From contig NZ_JAASAF010000004.1 in assembly GCF_012726195.1 (NCBI RefSeq), forward strand, positions 186,001 through 250,000: a DNA stretch of 64,000 nt, given 5' to 3'. This DNA comes from Rhodococcus sp. HNM0563. Lineage in GTDB: Bacteria; Actinomycetota; Actinomycetes; Mycobacteriales; Mycobacteriaceae. Position numbers and translations under genes: made by a program. Below are positions 45,264-53,112 of the stretch, piece after piece (the first letter of the stretch is position 1; every line of letters starts with the position of its first letter). The notes under the pieces were generated by a model. The model was not told the origin of the DNA, searched no databases, and worked only from the letters and a program-made list of their open reading frames with translations.

Positions 45264-46142
45264 TCACGCAGCACGTCGGCACTCGCAGCGGCCGACGATC
45301 TCGTATTCGTCGTCCTCGACCCACCCGTTCACACACTTGCGACAGGAACTCGATCGAGTCAGCGAACGGTGGACCGGAAGGGACCTCCACAGCCGGATCC
45401 AGCCGTGGACGTGCATTGTCGGGTTCTCGGGCCGGTGTGCGCGGGTGGCCGCCGCGACAAGCGCGTCGATGCCGTGAAGTTCGATCAGCGTGGCGATTTC
45501 GCGCCTCTGTTCGGGTTTGATGCGCGCGTACGACGCGGGCAGGCCCGCAGCGAGAGTCGCCGCTTCGAGCGTGGTGAAAAGTGTGTGGGATTCGTCGACG
45601 ACCGCGCGAGTCTTCCTGGCGAGAAAGTCTGCCGCTGACAAAAGCGACGTGGAGGTTGCTGCGTCGTCTCCGGTCGATTCGATCGTCCGCGCGGCGTCGT
45701 TGTCGGTTTCGGTCCTTGGAGATCCGTCCTTTGTGAGAGCGCCCGGTTCTCCGTCGGTCGCTTTACCGGAATCCGATTTCCTGGGCTTCGGAACGGGAGG
45801 CGGGGGCGTGGCGGTCTGGGGCTCTTCGTAGACGGTCTGGATGGTGGACCACCGGCCACGCTCGTCCTGGATTTTCTCGCGGACGAGGTAGCCGTGTTCG
45901 GCGAGTTCGCGCATCGCGGTGCGGATCGCTTCGCGGCCTTCGCGTGGAGACTGCCGGGCGATGGCGTCGGAGCGAATACTCCAGTCGTGGGGCTTGGACA
46001 GAAGCCAGATCAGCACTGCGCGTGCACGGAAACTGAGGCGCTCATCGTTGATGAGGGCGTTGGAAAGGATGGTGAAGTTGTCGGCCAGACGTGGCCCACG
46101 ACGGATACCACCCGAACTGGGAACATGGGTATGCTCGGTCAC
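45264..46142 (-). CDS. Replication-initiator-like winged-helix protein (element remnant?)
   Basis: A 292-residue protein. Residues about 20-90 look like the winged helix of phage or plasmid replication organisers ('LSNALINDERLSFRARAVLI', 'SIRSDAIARQSPREGREAIR', 'MRELAEHGYLVREK'). A disordered Pro/Lys/Asp middle follows, and the C-terminal part ends with a possible zinc motif 'SCRKCVNGWVEDDEYEIVGRCECRRAA' (Cys-x2-Cys ... Cys-x-Cys; shown as SCRKCVNG and GRCECRRAA). Such genes occur on actinobacterial integrative elements, and tRNA genes are typical insertion sites, but no integrase or transfer gene is next to it. Start ATG at 46142. Confidence 0.6.
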   Translation of the reverse strand: MTEHTHVPSSGGIRRGPRLADNFTILSNALINDERLSFRARAVLIWLLSKPHDWSIRSDAIARQSPREGREAIRTAMRELAEHGYLVREKIQDERGRWSTIQTVYEEPQTATPPPPVPKPRKSDSGKATDGEPGALTKDGSPRTETDNDAARTIESTGDDAATSTSLLSAADFLARKTRAVVDESHTLFTTLEAATLAAGLPASYARIKPEQRREIATLIELHGIDALVAAATRAHRPENPTMHVHGWIRLWRSLPVHRSLTRSSSCRKCVNGWVEDDEYEIVGRCECRRAA

Positions 46143-46459
46143 TGTTCGACTCCTGTACTAGTCGGACAACCGCCCGTCGCGAGGGCCTAATCTCGCGGCG
46201 GGCCTTTTCATTTGTGGTCGAAACTCTGGCACATGCGGTTCGGGTTTGTCCACGCCTCTGACGAGCGCCGCGCTTTCGATCTCGTTGTGCGGTGGCGCCC
46301 GCCAACGAGCAGGCGTGCCACGTTGTCGGGGGTCCTCAAATCTTCTTGCGGGTGTGGTGACAGGTCCCGATCGCGCGGGTGCCATGCCCACCTGGCCCAC
46401 TGGATGTGGCACAGTGCGGCCCATCCGGAATCCGACCGCTCCTTGGAAGGTGGACGTGT
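46143..46459. other. Intergenic stretch, nothing firm
   Basis: A 317-base gap between the divergent replication-type gene and the DUF218 gene. It must hold both promoters. I see no stable repeat, no RNA gene and no convincing frame. GGAAGGTGG at its end is the ribosome site of the next gene. Confidence 0.5.
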
Positions 46460-47083
46460 ATGAGTGGTGTGCGACGGACAGTGCTCGCGGCGACAGTGGC
46501 AGCGACGGCCACGCTCGGACTTTCGACAGGGCAGGCAGCTGCAACACCTTCGGTGGACACAATCGTCAACGGAATACTGTCGGTCACTCCGCTCTGTCAG
46601 GGCACGATCGACGAGTTGATCATCGCGTGCACCGAGCTGGAGAACCTGACCCCGCGTTTTCCGGTGATGCTCGACATGAATCCGATCGGTACCCATCTCG
46701 TGGTTCTCGGGGCAGGGCTGACCGAGGACGGCAAGATCCGGCCTGTGCTCGCGCAACGACTCGAAGCGGCTCTCCGCGCGGCGGAGCGCTATCCGGAGTC
46801 ACCCGTCGTCGTCACCGGGGGAGTGCCTCGCAACGGCATCACCGAGGCCGGTGCCATGAAGGAGTGGCTGGTGTCGCGGGGTGTTCCGCCGGAGCGGATC
46901 ATCGAGGAATCCGAGTCGACTTCCACGGTGGAGAACGCGCGATTCACCAACGATGTCCTGCTCGAGCGTCGCGCAACGGGCGCTGTGCTGGTGACCAACA
47001 GGGATCACCTCGAGCGCGCAATGATCAATTTCCGTCAGGCCGTCGATGCCAGGATTCCTGTGGCAGGGATTGTCGCGGCCTGA
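46460..47083 (+). CDS. Exported DUF218 (YdcF/SanA-like) protein
   Basis: A 207-residue protein with a signal peptide ending 'LSTGQAAATPS' near residue 30, so it is probably secreted or anchored. The DUF218 core is 'GTHLVVLGAGLTEDGKIRP' near residue 73, 'PVVVTGGVPRNGITEAGAM' near 110, 'ESESTSTVENARF' near 145 and 'AVLVTNRDHLERAMI'. The glutamate/asparagine in 'STSTVEN' are the usual family marks. SanA and related proteins affect envelope permeability; the reaction is unknown. The ATG at 46460 with GGAAGGTGG is preferred to a longer frame. Confidence 0.82.
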   Translation: MSGVRRTVLAATVAATATLGLSTGQAAATPSVDTIVNGILSVTPLCQGTIDELIIACTELENLTPRFPVMLDMNPIGTHLVVLGAGLTEDGKIRPVLAQRLEAALRAAERYPESPVVVTGGVPRNGITEAGAMKEWLVSRGVPPERIIEESESTSTVENARFTNDVLLERRATGAVLVTNRDHLERAMINFRQAVDARIPVAGIVAA

Positions 47084-47092
47084 GTGCGGGGA

Positions 47093-47338
47093 TCAGACAG
47101 GAGCGATCTCCAGGTCGTCGTCGTCGACGAATACGAGACGCCCGTTGTCGAGCGCGACCGCCCACCTGCGGATCGGTGCCCAGTCGCGTCCGAGGTCTGC
47201 GCCCACTACCTGCTGGGAACTGCCGTAATCCTCCACGATCTTGCCGGGTGTCGATCTCGCTTCGGCAACCCCGGCTCTGACGATCACGGCAGTACCCACC
47301 GACAACTTCGGCGATGAATTCGACGTCGGATCGGCCAT
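47093..47338 (-). CDS. Small hypothetical protein
   Basis: An 81-residue protein, 'MADPTSNSSPKLSVGTAVIV' to 'NGRLVFVDDDDLEIAPV'. It looks like a small beta-rich soluble domain ('GKIVEDYG', 'WAVALDNGRLVFVDDDDLE'). No known family was recognised. It converges on the DUF218 gene with 9 bases between. Coding is supported by codon pattern and tight packing only. Confidence 0.6.
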   Translation of the reverse strand: MADPTSNSSPKLSVGTAVIVRAGVAEARSTPGKIVEDYGSSQQVVGADLGRDWAPIRRWAVALDNGRLVFVDDDDLEIAPV

Positions 47339-47404
47339 ATCCGGATGATGCCATCTCGAGGCAGACTTGTCGGGGCGAAAGAGCGTACTCGAGCGGCGAG
47401 GAAT

Positions 47405-47878
47405 TCACCGCAGTGCGAGTTTCTCCCGTGCTTCGGTAGCGAAATCCTGCTCGACCATCAGGTCGTATCGGCTCGCCTCGATGCTCTTGCGGGAGATGAA
47501 GTCGCGCCTGCCGCCTGTGCTGTAGTGGGCGACGAAGCCGAGTGCGCCGCCCCATAGGGCTCCGAGCGCGATGCCGACGAGGATGGGTCCGGCGACGGTG
47601 CTCGCCGGAAGGAAAACGGCGAGCAGGAGTCCGAACAGCAGGCCTGTCCATACGCCGACGCCTGCGCCGTTGGCGGTCGAGCGCGCCGTGGTCATCCGTC
47701 CTTCTACCTGTTCGACGGTGGTGACGCCCTGGCCCACGACCCTCAGGTACTCGACGGCGAAGCCTTCGTCGGAGAGATGGTCGATCGCGCGTTCTACTGC
47801 GTCGTATGTGCGGTAGCTCTCGAGAAGCGTCTCCGAATCGAAGTTGTATGCGGAAGTGGGTGCGTAGATCTCTGTCAT
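47405..47878 (-). CDS. General stress protein (GSP17M/YflT-like) with glycine-rich membrane hairpin
   Basis: A 157-residue protein. The N-terminal domain 'SYRTYDAVERAIDHLSDEGF' near residue 21 and 'LRVVGQGVTTVEQVEGRMT' match general-stress-protein 17M/YflT-type domains. A glycine-rich hydrophobic hairpin follows ('GVWTGLLFGLLLAVFLPAST', 'GPILVGIALGALWGGALGFV'), then 'SIEASRYDLMVEQDFATEAR'. AGGAGC precedes the ATG. The gene diverges from a TetR gene, and a 30-base perfect palindrome lies between them, so it is probably under that regulator. Confidence 0.75.
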   Translation of the reverse strand: MTEIYAPTSAYNFDSETLLESYRTYDAVERAIDHLSDEGFAVEYLRVVGQGVTTVEQVEGRMTTARSTANGAGVGVWTGLLFGLLLAVFLPASTVAGPILVGIALGALWGGALGFVAHYSTGGRRDFISRKSIEASRYDLMVEQDFATEAREKLALR

Positions 47879-47908
47879 GCGCAGCTCCTGAAATCTGAAA
47901 AATTGGCA

Positions 47909-47938
47909 AAACGATACGCTCAGCGTAGCGTATCGTTT
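47909..47938. promoter_or_regulatory. Perfect 12-bp-arm palindrome, probable TetR operator
   Basis: AAACGATACGCT at 47909-47920 and AGCGTATCGTTT at 47927-47938 are exact reverse complements around six bases. It lies 31 bases before the stress-protein ATG and 79 bases before the TetR ATG. Length and symmetry fit a TetR-family dimer or pair of dimers. Confidence 0.82.
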
Positions 47939-48017
47939 CGTAGTGTTTGATTTCGGGGGGTGTTCTTCCGCAAACTCGATGCACTGGCGGGGAACACTCG
48001 CCCTAGAAGGGATGGAC

Positions 48018-48629
48018 ATGGTTGTCGATGCCGACGTGGTACCCGCGTCCGTATCGCCGCGACGTTCCGCCAAGTCGCGTGCCGGGACGGACGCGAGAAT
48101 TCTGGGTGCGGTGCTCGCGATCCTGCGCGAGCACGGACCGAACCGGGTCACCGTGGAGTCCGTCGCGGCGTTGTCCGGTGTCGCGAAGACCACCATCTAT
48201 CGTCGGTACGCCAACCGCGACGAACTGCTGGATGCCGCACTCGATTCGCAGTCCGCGGCGCCGCGCATACCCGACGGCCTCTGCATGTACGACCGGGTGA
48301 AGTGGACCCTCGATCTGCTTCGCGTCGCGCTCTCGAGCGACATCGGTATGGGTAGCGTCAGCGCGGTCCTCACCGACGCAGACCCGGATTTGACCGAATC
48401 GTTCCGCGACATCATCAACAGTCGCAGCCAAGTCGCGGCCGAAGTGCTCCGTGCCGCTGTCGATGCAGGTGCCCTCCGCGCGGATCTCGATATCGACACC
48501 GCGGTGTCCACGCTCGTCGGTTCGTACCTCGGCGCCTACCTGCGGCACGGCCGGGTCGACGAGACCTGGGCCGACGACGTAGTGCACATGGTGTGCCCGG
48601 GACTGGAACCGGGCAGTGCCGTCGGCTGA
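48018..48629 (+). CDS. TetR-family regulator
   Basis: A 203-residue TetR regulator with helix-turn-helix 'TVESVAALSGVAKTTIYRRY' near residue 44, followed by 'ANRDELLDAAL'. The C-terminal part resembles TetR_C_11-type domains. Two ATGs are possible; 48018 has AGAAGGG at a proper distance. It probably binds the palindrome at 47909-47938 and controls itself and the divergent stress protein. The ribokinase gene overlaps its 3' end by 14 bases. Confidence 0.88.
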   Translation: MVVDADVVPASVSPRRSAKSRAGTDARILGAVLAILREHGPNRVTVESVAALSGVAKTTIYRRYANRDELLDAALDSQSAAPRIPDGLCMYDRVKWTLDLLRVALSSDIGMGSVSAVLTDADPDLTESFRDIINSRSQVAAEVLRAAVDAGALRADLDIDTAVSTLVGSYLGAYLRHGRVDETWADDVVHMVCPGLEPGSAVG

Positions 48630-49500
48630 CATCGAGGCAGCGAACCGCTGCGTCGTGGCTGTCGTCGGTTCCCTGAACCTCGACCTGACCGCGCTCGTGA
48701 CGCGTGCCCCGGAGGACGGGGAGACGGTGCTGGGCCGGAGTCTGTCGACCTACCCGGGCGGAAAGGGCGCCAACCAGGCGATCGGAGCGGCCGAGGTGGC
48801 GTCGACCGCGATCGTCGGGGCGGTCGGAAACGACGACGCCGCGGACACTCTGCGAGATGCCCAGCGCCGCGCGGGTGTCGACACGCGTCACCTGACCGAA
48901 CTCGATGCCGCGACAGGGCGCGCGATCGTCGTTCTCGCCGAGGACGGGAGCAACAGAATCATCGTGATCGGCGGTGCGAACGGACTCCTCGACCCGGCCT
49001 ACGTCACCGAAGCGCTCGATGAGCTGGATCCGGCTGTCGTCCTCACCCAGCTCGAACTCCCACCATCGGTGACGCACGCTGTGGCGTCATGGGCCCGTGC
49101 TCGACAGCGCAGGTTCGTGCTCAACCCCAGCCCCACCGCTCCGGTCGCCCCCGAAATACTCCAGGTGGCCGACCCGCTCGTCGTCAACGAACACGAGGCC
49201 GCGTACTACGCGAACACCGAGCCGGGCACCGACATCGATGCCACGGTCGGGCGTTTGCTCCAGCGGGTTCCCGCAGTCGTGGTGACGCGGGGCGGCGACG
49301 ACATCGTGATCGGCACGAACGACGGCGTCGAGCACATCGAGGTTCCTCGCGTCGCCGTAGTCGACACGACCGGTGCCGGCGACCATTTCGCAGGCACCCT
49401 CGCGGCCCTGCTCGGCACCGGTGTGTCGTTGCGTGATGCAGTGGTGCGGGCCGGTGCCGACGCGGCAGCGCTGGTCGCGACGCGGCGAGAGGATCGCTGA
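48616..49500 (+). CDS. Ribokinase-family (PfkB) sugar kinase
   Basis: A 294-residue PfkB kinase. It has 'VVGSLNLDLTALVTRAPEDG' near residue 16, 'STYPGGKGANQAIGAAEVA' near 44 (PfkB signature 1), 'LNPSPTAPVAPEIL' and 'VDTTGAGDHFAGTLAALLG' near 251, which holds the catalytic Asp. This fits ribokinase, but other pentose or nucleoside substrates are possible. The start is GTG within the end of the TetR gene, so the two may be coupled. No ribose transporter is next to it. Confidence 0.85.
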   Translation: MPSADIEAANRCVVAVVGSLNLDLTALVTRAPEDGETVLGRSLSTYPGGKGANQAIGAAEVASTAIVGAVGNDDAADTLRDAQRRAGVDTRHLTELDAATGRAIVVLAEDGSNRIIVIGGANGLLDPAYVTEALDELDPAVVLTQLELPPSVTHAVASWARARQRRFVLNPSPTAPVAPEILQVADPLVVNEHEAAYYANTEPGTDIDATVGRLLQRVPAVVVTRGGDDIVIGTNDGVEHIEVPRVAVVDTTGAGDHFAGTLAALLGTGVSLRDAVVRAGADAAALVATRREDR

Positions 49501-49528
49501 GGCTCTCGATACGTCGGATCGTTCCTGG

Positions 49529-50359
49529 TCAGGGAGGCGGGAGGATCTCGCCCTTACTGCTGCGCAACCAACGGCCCGGGAGTTTGCCCGCGAGGTCGCC
49601 GAGCGGGCCCACCGCGCCGCGCAGCAGCTCGACTGTTTCCTGCAGAGTGTCGACACTCTCGTTCATTCGGACTATGCCCGGAGTCAAGCTTGCGAGGGTC
49701 TCCGACAGCGACACGATCTGATCGAGGGGGCCGCCTTCGACGAGTAGGCGTTCGAGGGCGCCGCGCTCGGAGAGCAGCACGTCGAGCGTGCCGCCTTCGG
49801 CGAGTGCGCGTTCCACGACTCCGCCGGGCCGGAGCGCAGTATCGACCAGGCCGCCCGGCGTGGTGAGTCGCTCGACTGCGCCGTCCTGCGCCAGTAGTCG
49901 TTCGAGCGGGCCGTCGGGCGCTGTGATGCGGTCGAGGAGCCCGCCCTCCGACAGGAGCCTGTCGAGGGCTCCGTCGTCGGCGAGAACCCGGTCGAGTGGG
50001 CCACCGGGAACGGTCAACCGGTCGAGCGCTCCTCCTGGTTCGAGGATGCGTTCGAGTGGGCCGCCGGGGGCAGTGAGCCGATCAACCGGACCACCGGTCG
50101 CGAGGAGCCGGTCGAGTGGGCCGCCGGGGCGGAGGGCCTGCCCGAGACCGCGATCATCTGCGGTCAACCGCGACACCTGCTGCAGTAACCCGATCGAGTC
50201 TCGGGTGTCGTTCAGCCCGATCGCGCCCAGCGCCGAATAGGTCGCCGGCGACACCGCAATACGTATCGTGCCGATGACCGTTTCGGCGACGAGCAGCGCG
50301 GAATCTGCCGCCGCCAGGCCGACTCGCAACGGTGCCGCCAACACGGACCCCAAATTCAT
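49529..50359 (-). CDS. Protein of 14 tandem decapeptide repeats
   Basis: A 276-residue protein. Residues 1-78 are partly hydrophobic ('VLAAPLRVGLAAADSALLVA'). Residues 79-218 are fourteen gap-free 10-residue units with consensus G-G-(P/A)-(L/V)-(D/E)-R-(L/I)-(L/T)-x-(P/E). The C-terminal 58 residues are helical, with 'IVRMNESVDTLQETVELLRG'. The strict 10-residue period suggests a regular solenoid or repeated amphipathic turn; no known repeat family was recognised. It follows the SMR exporter on the same strand after 42 bases and converges on the ribokinase. Function unknown. Confidence 0.85.
   Translation of the reverse strand: MNLGSVLAAPLRVGLAAADSALLVAETVIGTIRIAVSPATYSALGAIGLNDTRDSIGLLQQVSRLTADDRGLGQALRPGGPLDRLLATGGPVDRLTAPGGPLERILEPGGALDRLTVPGGPLDRVLADDGALDRLLSEGGLLDRITAPDGPLERLLAQDGAVERLTTPGGLVDTALRPGGVVERALAEGGTLDVLLSERGALERLLVEGGPLDQIVSLSETLASLTPGIVRMNESVDTLQETVELLRGAVGPLGDLAGKLPGRWLRSSKGEILPPP
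49706..50125 (-). repeat. 14 x 30-bp in-frame tandem repeats
   Basis: Fourteen 30-base units, each coding one decapeptide. The units differ at many third bases and at several residues, so this is an old, selected array and not a fresh slippage product. All units keep length 30. Confidence 0.85.
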
Positions 50360-50401
50360 GAATTCACTGTAACCGGAGACACACAGAAATCAGCCCGGCG
50401 A

Positions 50402-50716
50402 TCAGTGCAGGACTTTCAGCCCCACCACACATGCGACGATCCCGGCGATCAACAGGATCTTCACGACGGACGCGGTCTCGGTACCGCTGACCATCGCGTA
50501 CCCCACGGTCAACGCGGCGCCGATACCGACCCATATCGCATAGGACGTGCCGATCGGGAGAGTGCGCATGGCGTAGGCCAGGCCGGCCATACTCAGCGTC
50601 AGCGCAACGAGGAAGACGATGCTGGGAGCCAGCCGGGTGAAACCCGCTGCTTTACCCAGAGCGGTGGCCCACACGGCCTCGAGAACACCGGACAACACAA
50701 GGACGATCCATGCCAT
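50402..50716 (-). CDS. gdx: SMR-family guanidinium exporter (Gdx/SugE type)
   Basis: A 104-residue four-helix small multidrug resistance protein. It has Glu13 in 'GVLEAVWATALGKAAG' with Trp16, 'RTLPIGTSYAIWVGIGAALT' and a C-terminal helix 'ILLIAGIVACVVGLKVLH'. The Gly-Val-Leu-Glu-x2-Trp pattern is that of SugE/Gdx, not EmrE. A guanidine-III riboswitch precedes it, with AGGAG directly behind, so the natural substrate should be guanidinium, exported by proton exchange. A single gene is seen, consistent with a homodimer. Confidence 0.93.
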   Translation of the reverse strand: MAWIVLVLSGVLEAVWATALGKAAGFTRLAPSIVFLVALTLSMAGLAYAMRTLPIGTSYAIWVGIGAALTVGYAMVSGTETASVVKILLIAGIVACVVGLKVLH

Positions 50717-50729
50717 GATGACAACTCCT

Positions 50730-50770
50730 GCACCGTCTTGTCGCTGGCCGGGTACGGTGCGCTCGTCCGG
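50730..50770 (-). ncRNA. Guanidine-III (ykkC-III) riboswitch aptamer
   Basis: Read on the minus strand, the 41-nt element contains CCGGACGAG, GCACCGTACCCGG and GACAAGACGGTGC in that order. GCACCGT pairs with ACGGTGC, and the two CCGG segments pair with each other, giving the H-type pseudoknot of this class. It follows the remembered Thermobifida fusca aptamer with compensating changes in the stem. The Shine-Dalgarno AGGAG starts at the very next base, pointing to translational control of the SMR gene. Confidence 0.93.
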
Positions 50771-50919
50771 GAGACCGAGATGCGGTCACCATCGCTCCAG
50801 GTTAGGAACGCCCGTCGACGGCGGCAAGGGCCTGGTGGGCCATCTCACCGCATCCGTTCCCAGGAAGCTCACAGCGAACGCCCAGCGGGACTCGAGGGGC
50901 GGGCGCGACAATCGTCCGC

Positions 50920-51624
50920 GTGACCGATAATCCCGAGGCCCGCATTCTGGTCGTCGACGACGAGCCGACGATCGTCGAACTCCTGTCGGTGAGCCTGAAG
51001 TTCCAGGGGTTCGAGGTCGAGACGGCTTCGAGTGGCGCCGAAGGTCTCGACAGGGCCCGCCGCTTCCGTCCGGACGCGATGATTCTCGACGTCATGATGC
51101 CCGGCATGGACGGGTTCGGGATGCTGCGGCGCCTGCGCGCGGACGGCATCGACGCCCCGGTCCTCTTTCTCACCGCGAAGGATGCCGTCGAGGACAAAGT
51201 CTCGGGGCTGACACTCGGCGCCGACGATTACGTGACCAAGCCGTTCAGCCTCGAAGAGGTCATCGCACGGTTGCGCACGATTCTCCGGCGCGCAGGGAAA
51301 GTGTCGGAGTCCGAGCGCTCGGGGCGCGTCCGGTTCGCCGACATCGAACTCGACGACGACACCCACGAGGTGTTCAAGGCCGGGCAGCCGGTCTCGCTGT
51401 CTCCCACCGAGTTCACACTTCTGCGCTATTTCGTGGTCAACGCAGGCACGGTGCTGAGCAAGCCACGGATCCTGGAACACGTGTGGAACTACGACTTCGG
51501 GGGAGAGGTGGGGGTGGTGGAGTCGTACGTGTCGTACCTGCGGCGCAAGGTCGACACCGGTGACGTTCCCCTGATCCATACCCTGCGGGGAGTGGGTTAC
51601 GTGATGCGTGAGCCCAGGGCGTGA
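50920..51624 (+). CDS. OmpR/PhoB-type response regulator
   Basis: A 234-residue response regulator. The receiver has 'ILVVDDEP' at residues 9-16, the phospho-acceptor Asp57 in 'AMILDVMMPGMDG', the Thr/Lys positions 'FLTAKD' and Lys107 in 'YVTKPFS'. The C-terminal winged helix ends 'VESYVSYLRRKVDTG' and 'IHTLRGVGYVMRE'. GTG start. It overlaps the kinase gene by GTGA. It resembles mycobacterial TrcR or MprA-type regulators; which one cannot be told by eye. Confidence 0.92.
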   Translation: MTDNPEARILVVDDEPTIVELLSVSLKFQGFEVETASSGAEGLDRARRFRPDAMILDVMMPGMDGFGMLRRLRADGIDAPVLFLTAKDAVEDKVSGLTLGADDYVTKPFSLEEVIARLRTILRRAGKVSESERSGRVRFADIELDDDTHEVFKAGQPVSLSPTEFTLLRYFVVNAGTVLSKPRILEHVWNYDFGGEVGVVESYVSYLRRKVDTGDVPLIHTLRGVGYVMREPRA

Positions 51625-53048
51625 ACTCGCGTTCGCTCCCGCGACTGCATGCTGTTCCGCTGCGGCTGAAGCTGGTTGCGGCGCTGGTCCTGCTCGCGGG
51701 ATTGGGGTTGCTGGCATCGGGCTTCGCTGTCACCTCGGCGTTCGAGACGTCGATGATCTCCCGCGTCGACCGGGATCTGCACGATGCCGGGCAGACCTGG
51801 GCGAAGCCGCTGGGGTTTCTTCCTCCACCGCGGCAGGCTGCGGACCCGGGACGTCCGCCGAGTCCGTTCTACGTCTATCTCACCGACGCCGACGGCAACG
51901 TTCGGCTGCTGATCAACGACCAGCCCGAGTCTCCCGAGCTGCCTCCGGTACCCGAAGCGGGACTGAGCACGGTGGGCTCGGCCGACGGGTCGGGTGTCGA
52001 GTGGAGGGTCCTGACGACCGATGATCGGGACGGAGGCACCACCACGGTCGCATTGACCTTGTCGGAGACCGAGGACCTCGTCGACCGACTCGTCGTTCTG
52101 CAACTGGTGATCGGCGGTGTCGTGCTCGTTCTTCTCGGCATCGCCGGATACTTCGCAATCCGGCACAGTCTGCGCCCGCTGCAGGAGGTCGAGCGTACGG
52201 CGGCTGCGATCGCGGCCGGCGACCTGAACGAGCGCGTCCCCGAAACGGATCCGAGGACCGAGGTGGGCGGGCTCTCCGTCGCACTCAACACGATGCTCGC
52301 CAGGATTCAGGAGGCATTCACCGCGACCGCCGCGTCGGAGGAGTCTGCTCGCCGGTCGGAAGATCGGATGCGCCGCTTCATCGCCGACGCGAGCCATGAA
52401 CTGCGCACGCCCCTCACCACGATCCGGGGATTCGCCGAGCTCTACAAGCAGGGTGCGAGCGACGACACCGACATGGTGATGACGCGCATCGAAAGCGAAT
52501 CCCGTCGTATGGGCGTCCTCGTAGAAGACCTGCTGATGCTGGCACGGCTCGACGCGCAACGACCGCTCGAACGCAAGCCCGTGGATCTGCTCGCGATCGC
52601 TGCCGACGCCGTGCACGGAGCGAGGGTCGTCGCGCCGGACCGCACCATCGACCTCGCGGTCGTGGACGGGCCCGGCACACCGGAGGTGCTGGGCGATGAT
52701 GTCCGGTTGCGCCAGGTCCTCGGGAACCTCGTGACCAACGCATTGACCCACACGCCGTCCGACGCAGCGGTGACGGTCCGCGTGGGTACGGTCGGCGCCG
52801 ATGCCGTGCTGGAGGTAGCCGACACCGGACCCGGATTGTCGGAAGTCGACAGGGAGCGCGTGTTCGAGCGTTTCTATCGCACCGACAGTTCTCGTTCACG
52901 CACCGGCGGCATCGGGGGCGGCAGTGGTCTGGGACTGTCCATCGTCGCCGCGCTGGTCGCCGCGCACGGCGGGACGGTCGACGTCGACAGCATCCCCGGC
53001 CGGGGGTCGACGTTCCGCGTGCGAATGCCACGCCTGCACCCGGAGTGA
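51621..53048 (+). CDS. Sensor histidine kinase
   Basis: A 475-residue kinase. TM helix at residues 17-38, an extracytoplasmic domain of about 115 residues, a second TM at about 157-180, then a HAMP segment. The phospho-acceptor is His259 in 'DASHELRTPLTTIRGFAELY'. The N box 'VLGNLVTNALTHTPSD', G1 'VADTGPGLS' and G2 'GGSGLGLSIVAALVAAHGG' follow. It should phosphorylate the regulator encoded just before it (TrcS/MprB-like). The signal is unknown; the sensor domain is Pro-rich near its start. Confidence 0.93.
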   Translation: MNSRSLPRLHAVPLRLKLVAALVLLAGLGLLASGFAVTSAFETSMISRVDRDLHDAGQTWAKPLGFLPPPRQAADPGRPPSPFYVYLTDADGNVRLLINDQPESPELPPVPEAGLSTVGSADGSGVEWRVLTTDDRDGGTTTVALTLSETEDLVDRLVVLQLVIGGVVLVLLGIAGYFAIRHSLRPLQEVERTAAAIAAGDLNERVPETDPRTEVGGLSVALNTMLARIQEAFTATAASEESARRSEDRMRRFIADASHELRTPLTTIRGFAELYKQGASDDTDMVMTRIESESRRMGVLVEDLLMLARLDAQRPLERKPVDLLAIAADAVHGARVVAPDRTIDLAVVDGPGTPEVLGDDVRLRQVLGNLVTNALTHTPSDAAVTVRVGTVGADAVLEVADTGPGLSEVDRERVFERFYRTDSSRSRTGGIGGGSGLGLSIVAALVAAHGGTVDVDSIPGRGSTFRVRMPRLHPE

Positions 53049-53112
53049 CATCCCGCCCTCCTCTAGACTGCGTTTCGCATCATGCCGATTCGCAGGGCAG
53101 GTAGGGAGCCAG

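Noticed and set aside
44485-47400. Second copy of the tRNA-Thr 3' end as an attR site
   Set aside because: Reading on to 47.4 kb on both strands I found no repeat of the T-arm/acceptor sequence, so no attachment pair is claimed.
49706-50125. Tandem repeat considered as a CRISPR array or minisatellite
   Set aside because: There are no unique spacers, and the 30-base units are in frame inside a protein.
50717-50800. Guanidine-I or guanidine-II (mini-ykkC) riboswitch
   Set aside because: The pseudoknot order and the conserved segments fit guanidine-III; the other two classes have different conserved cores.
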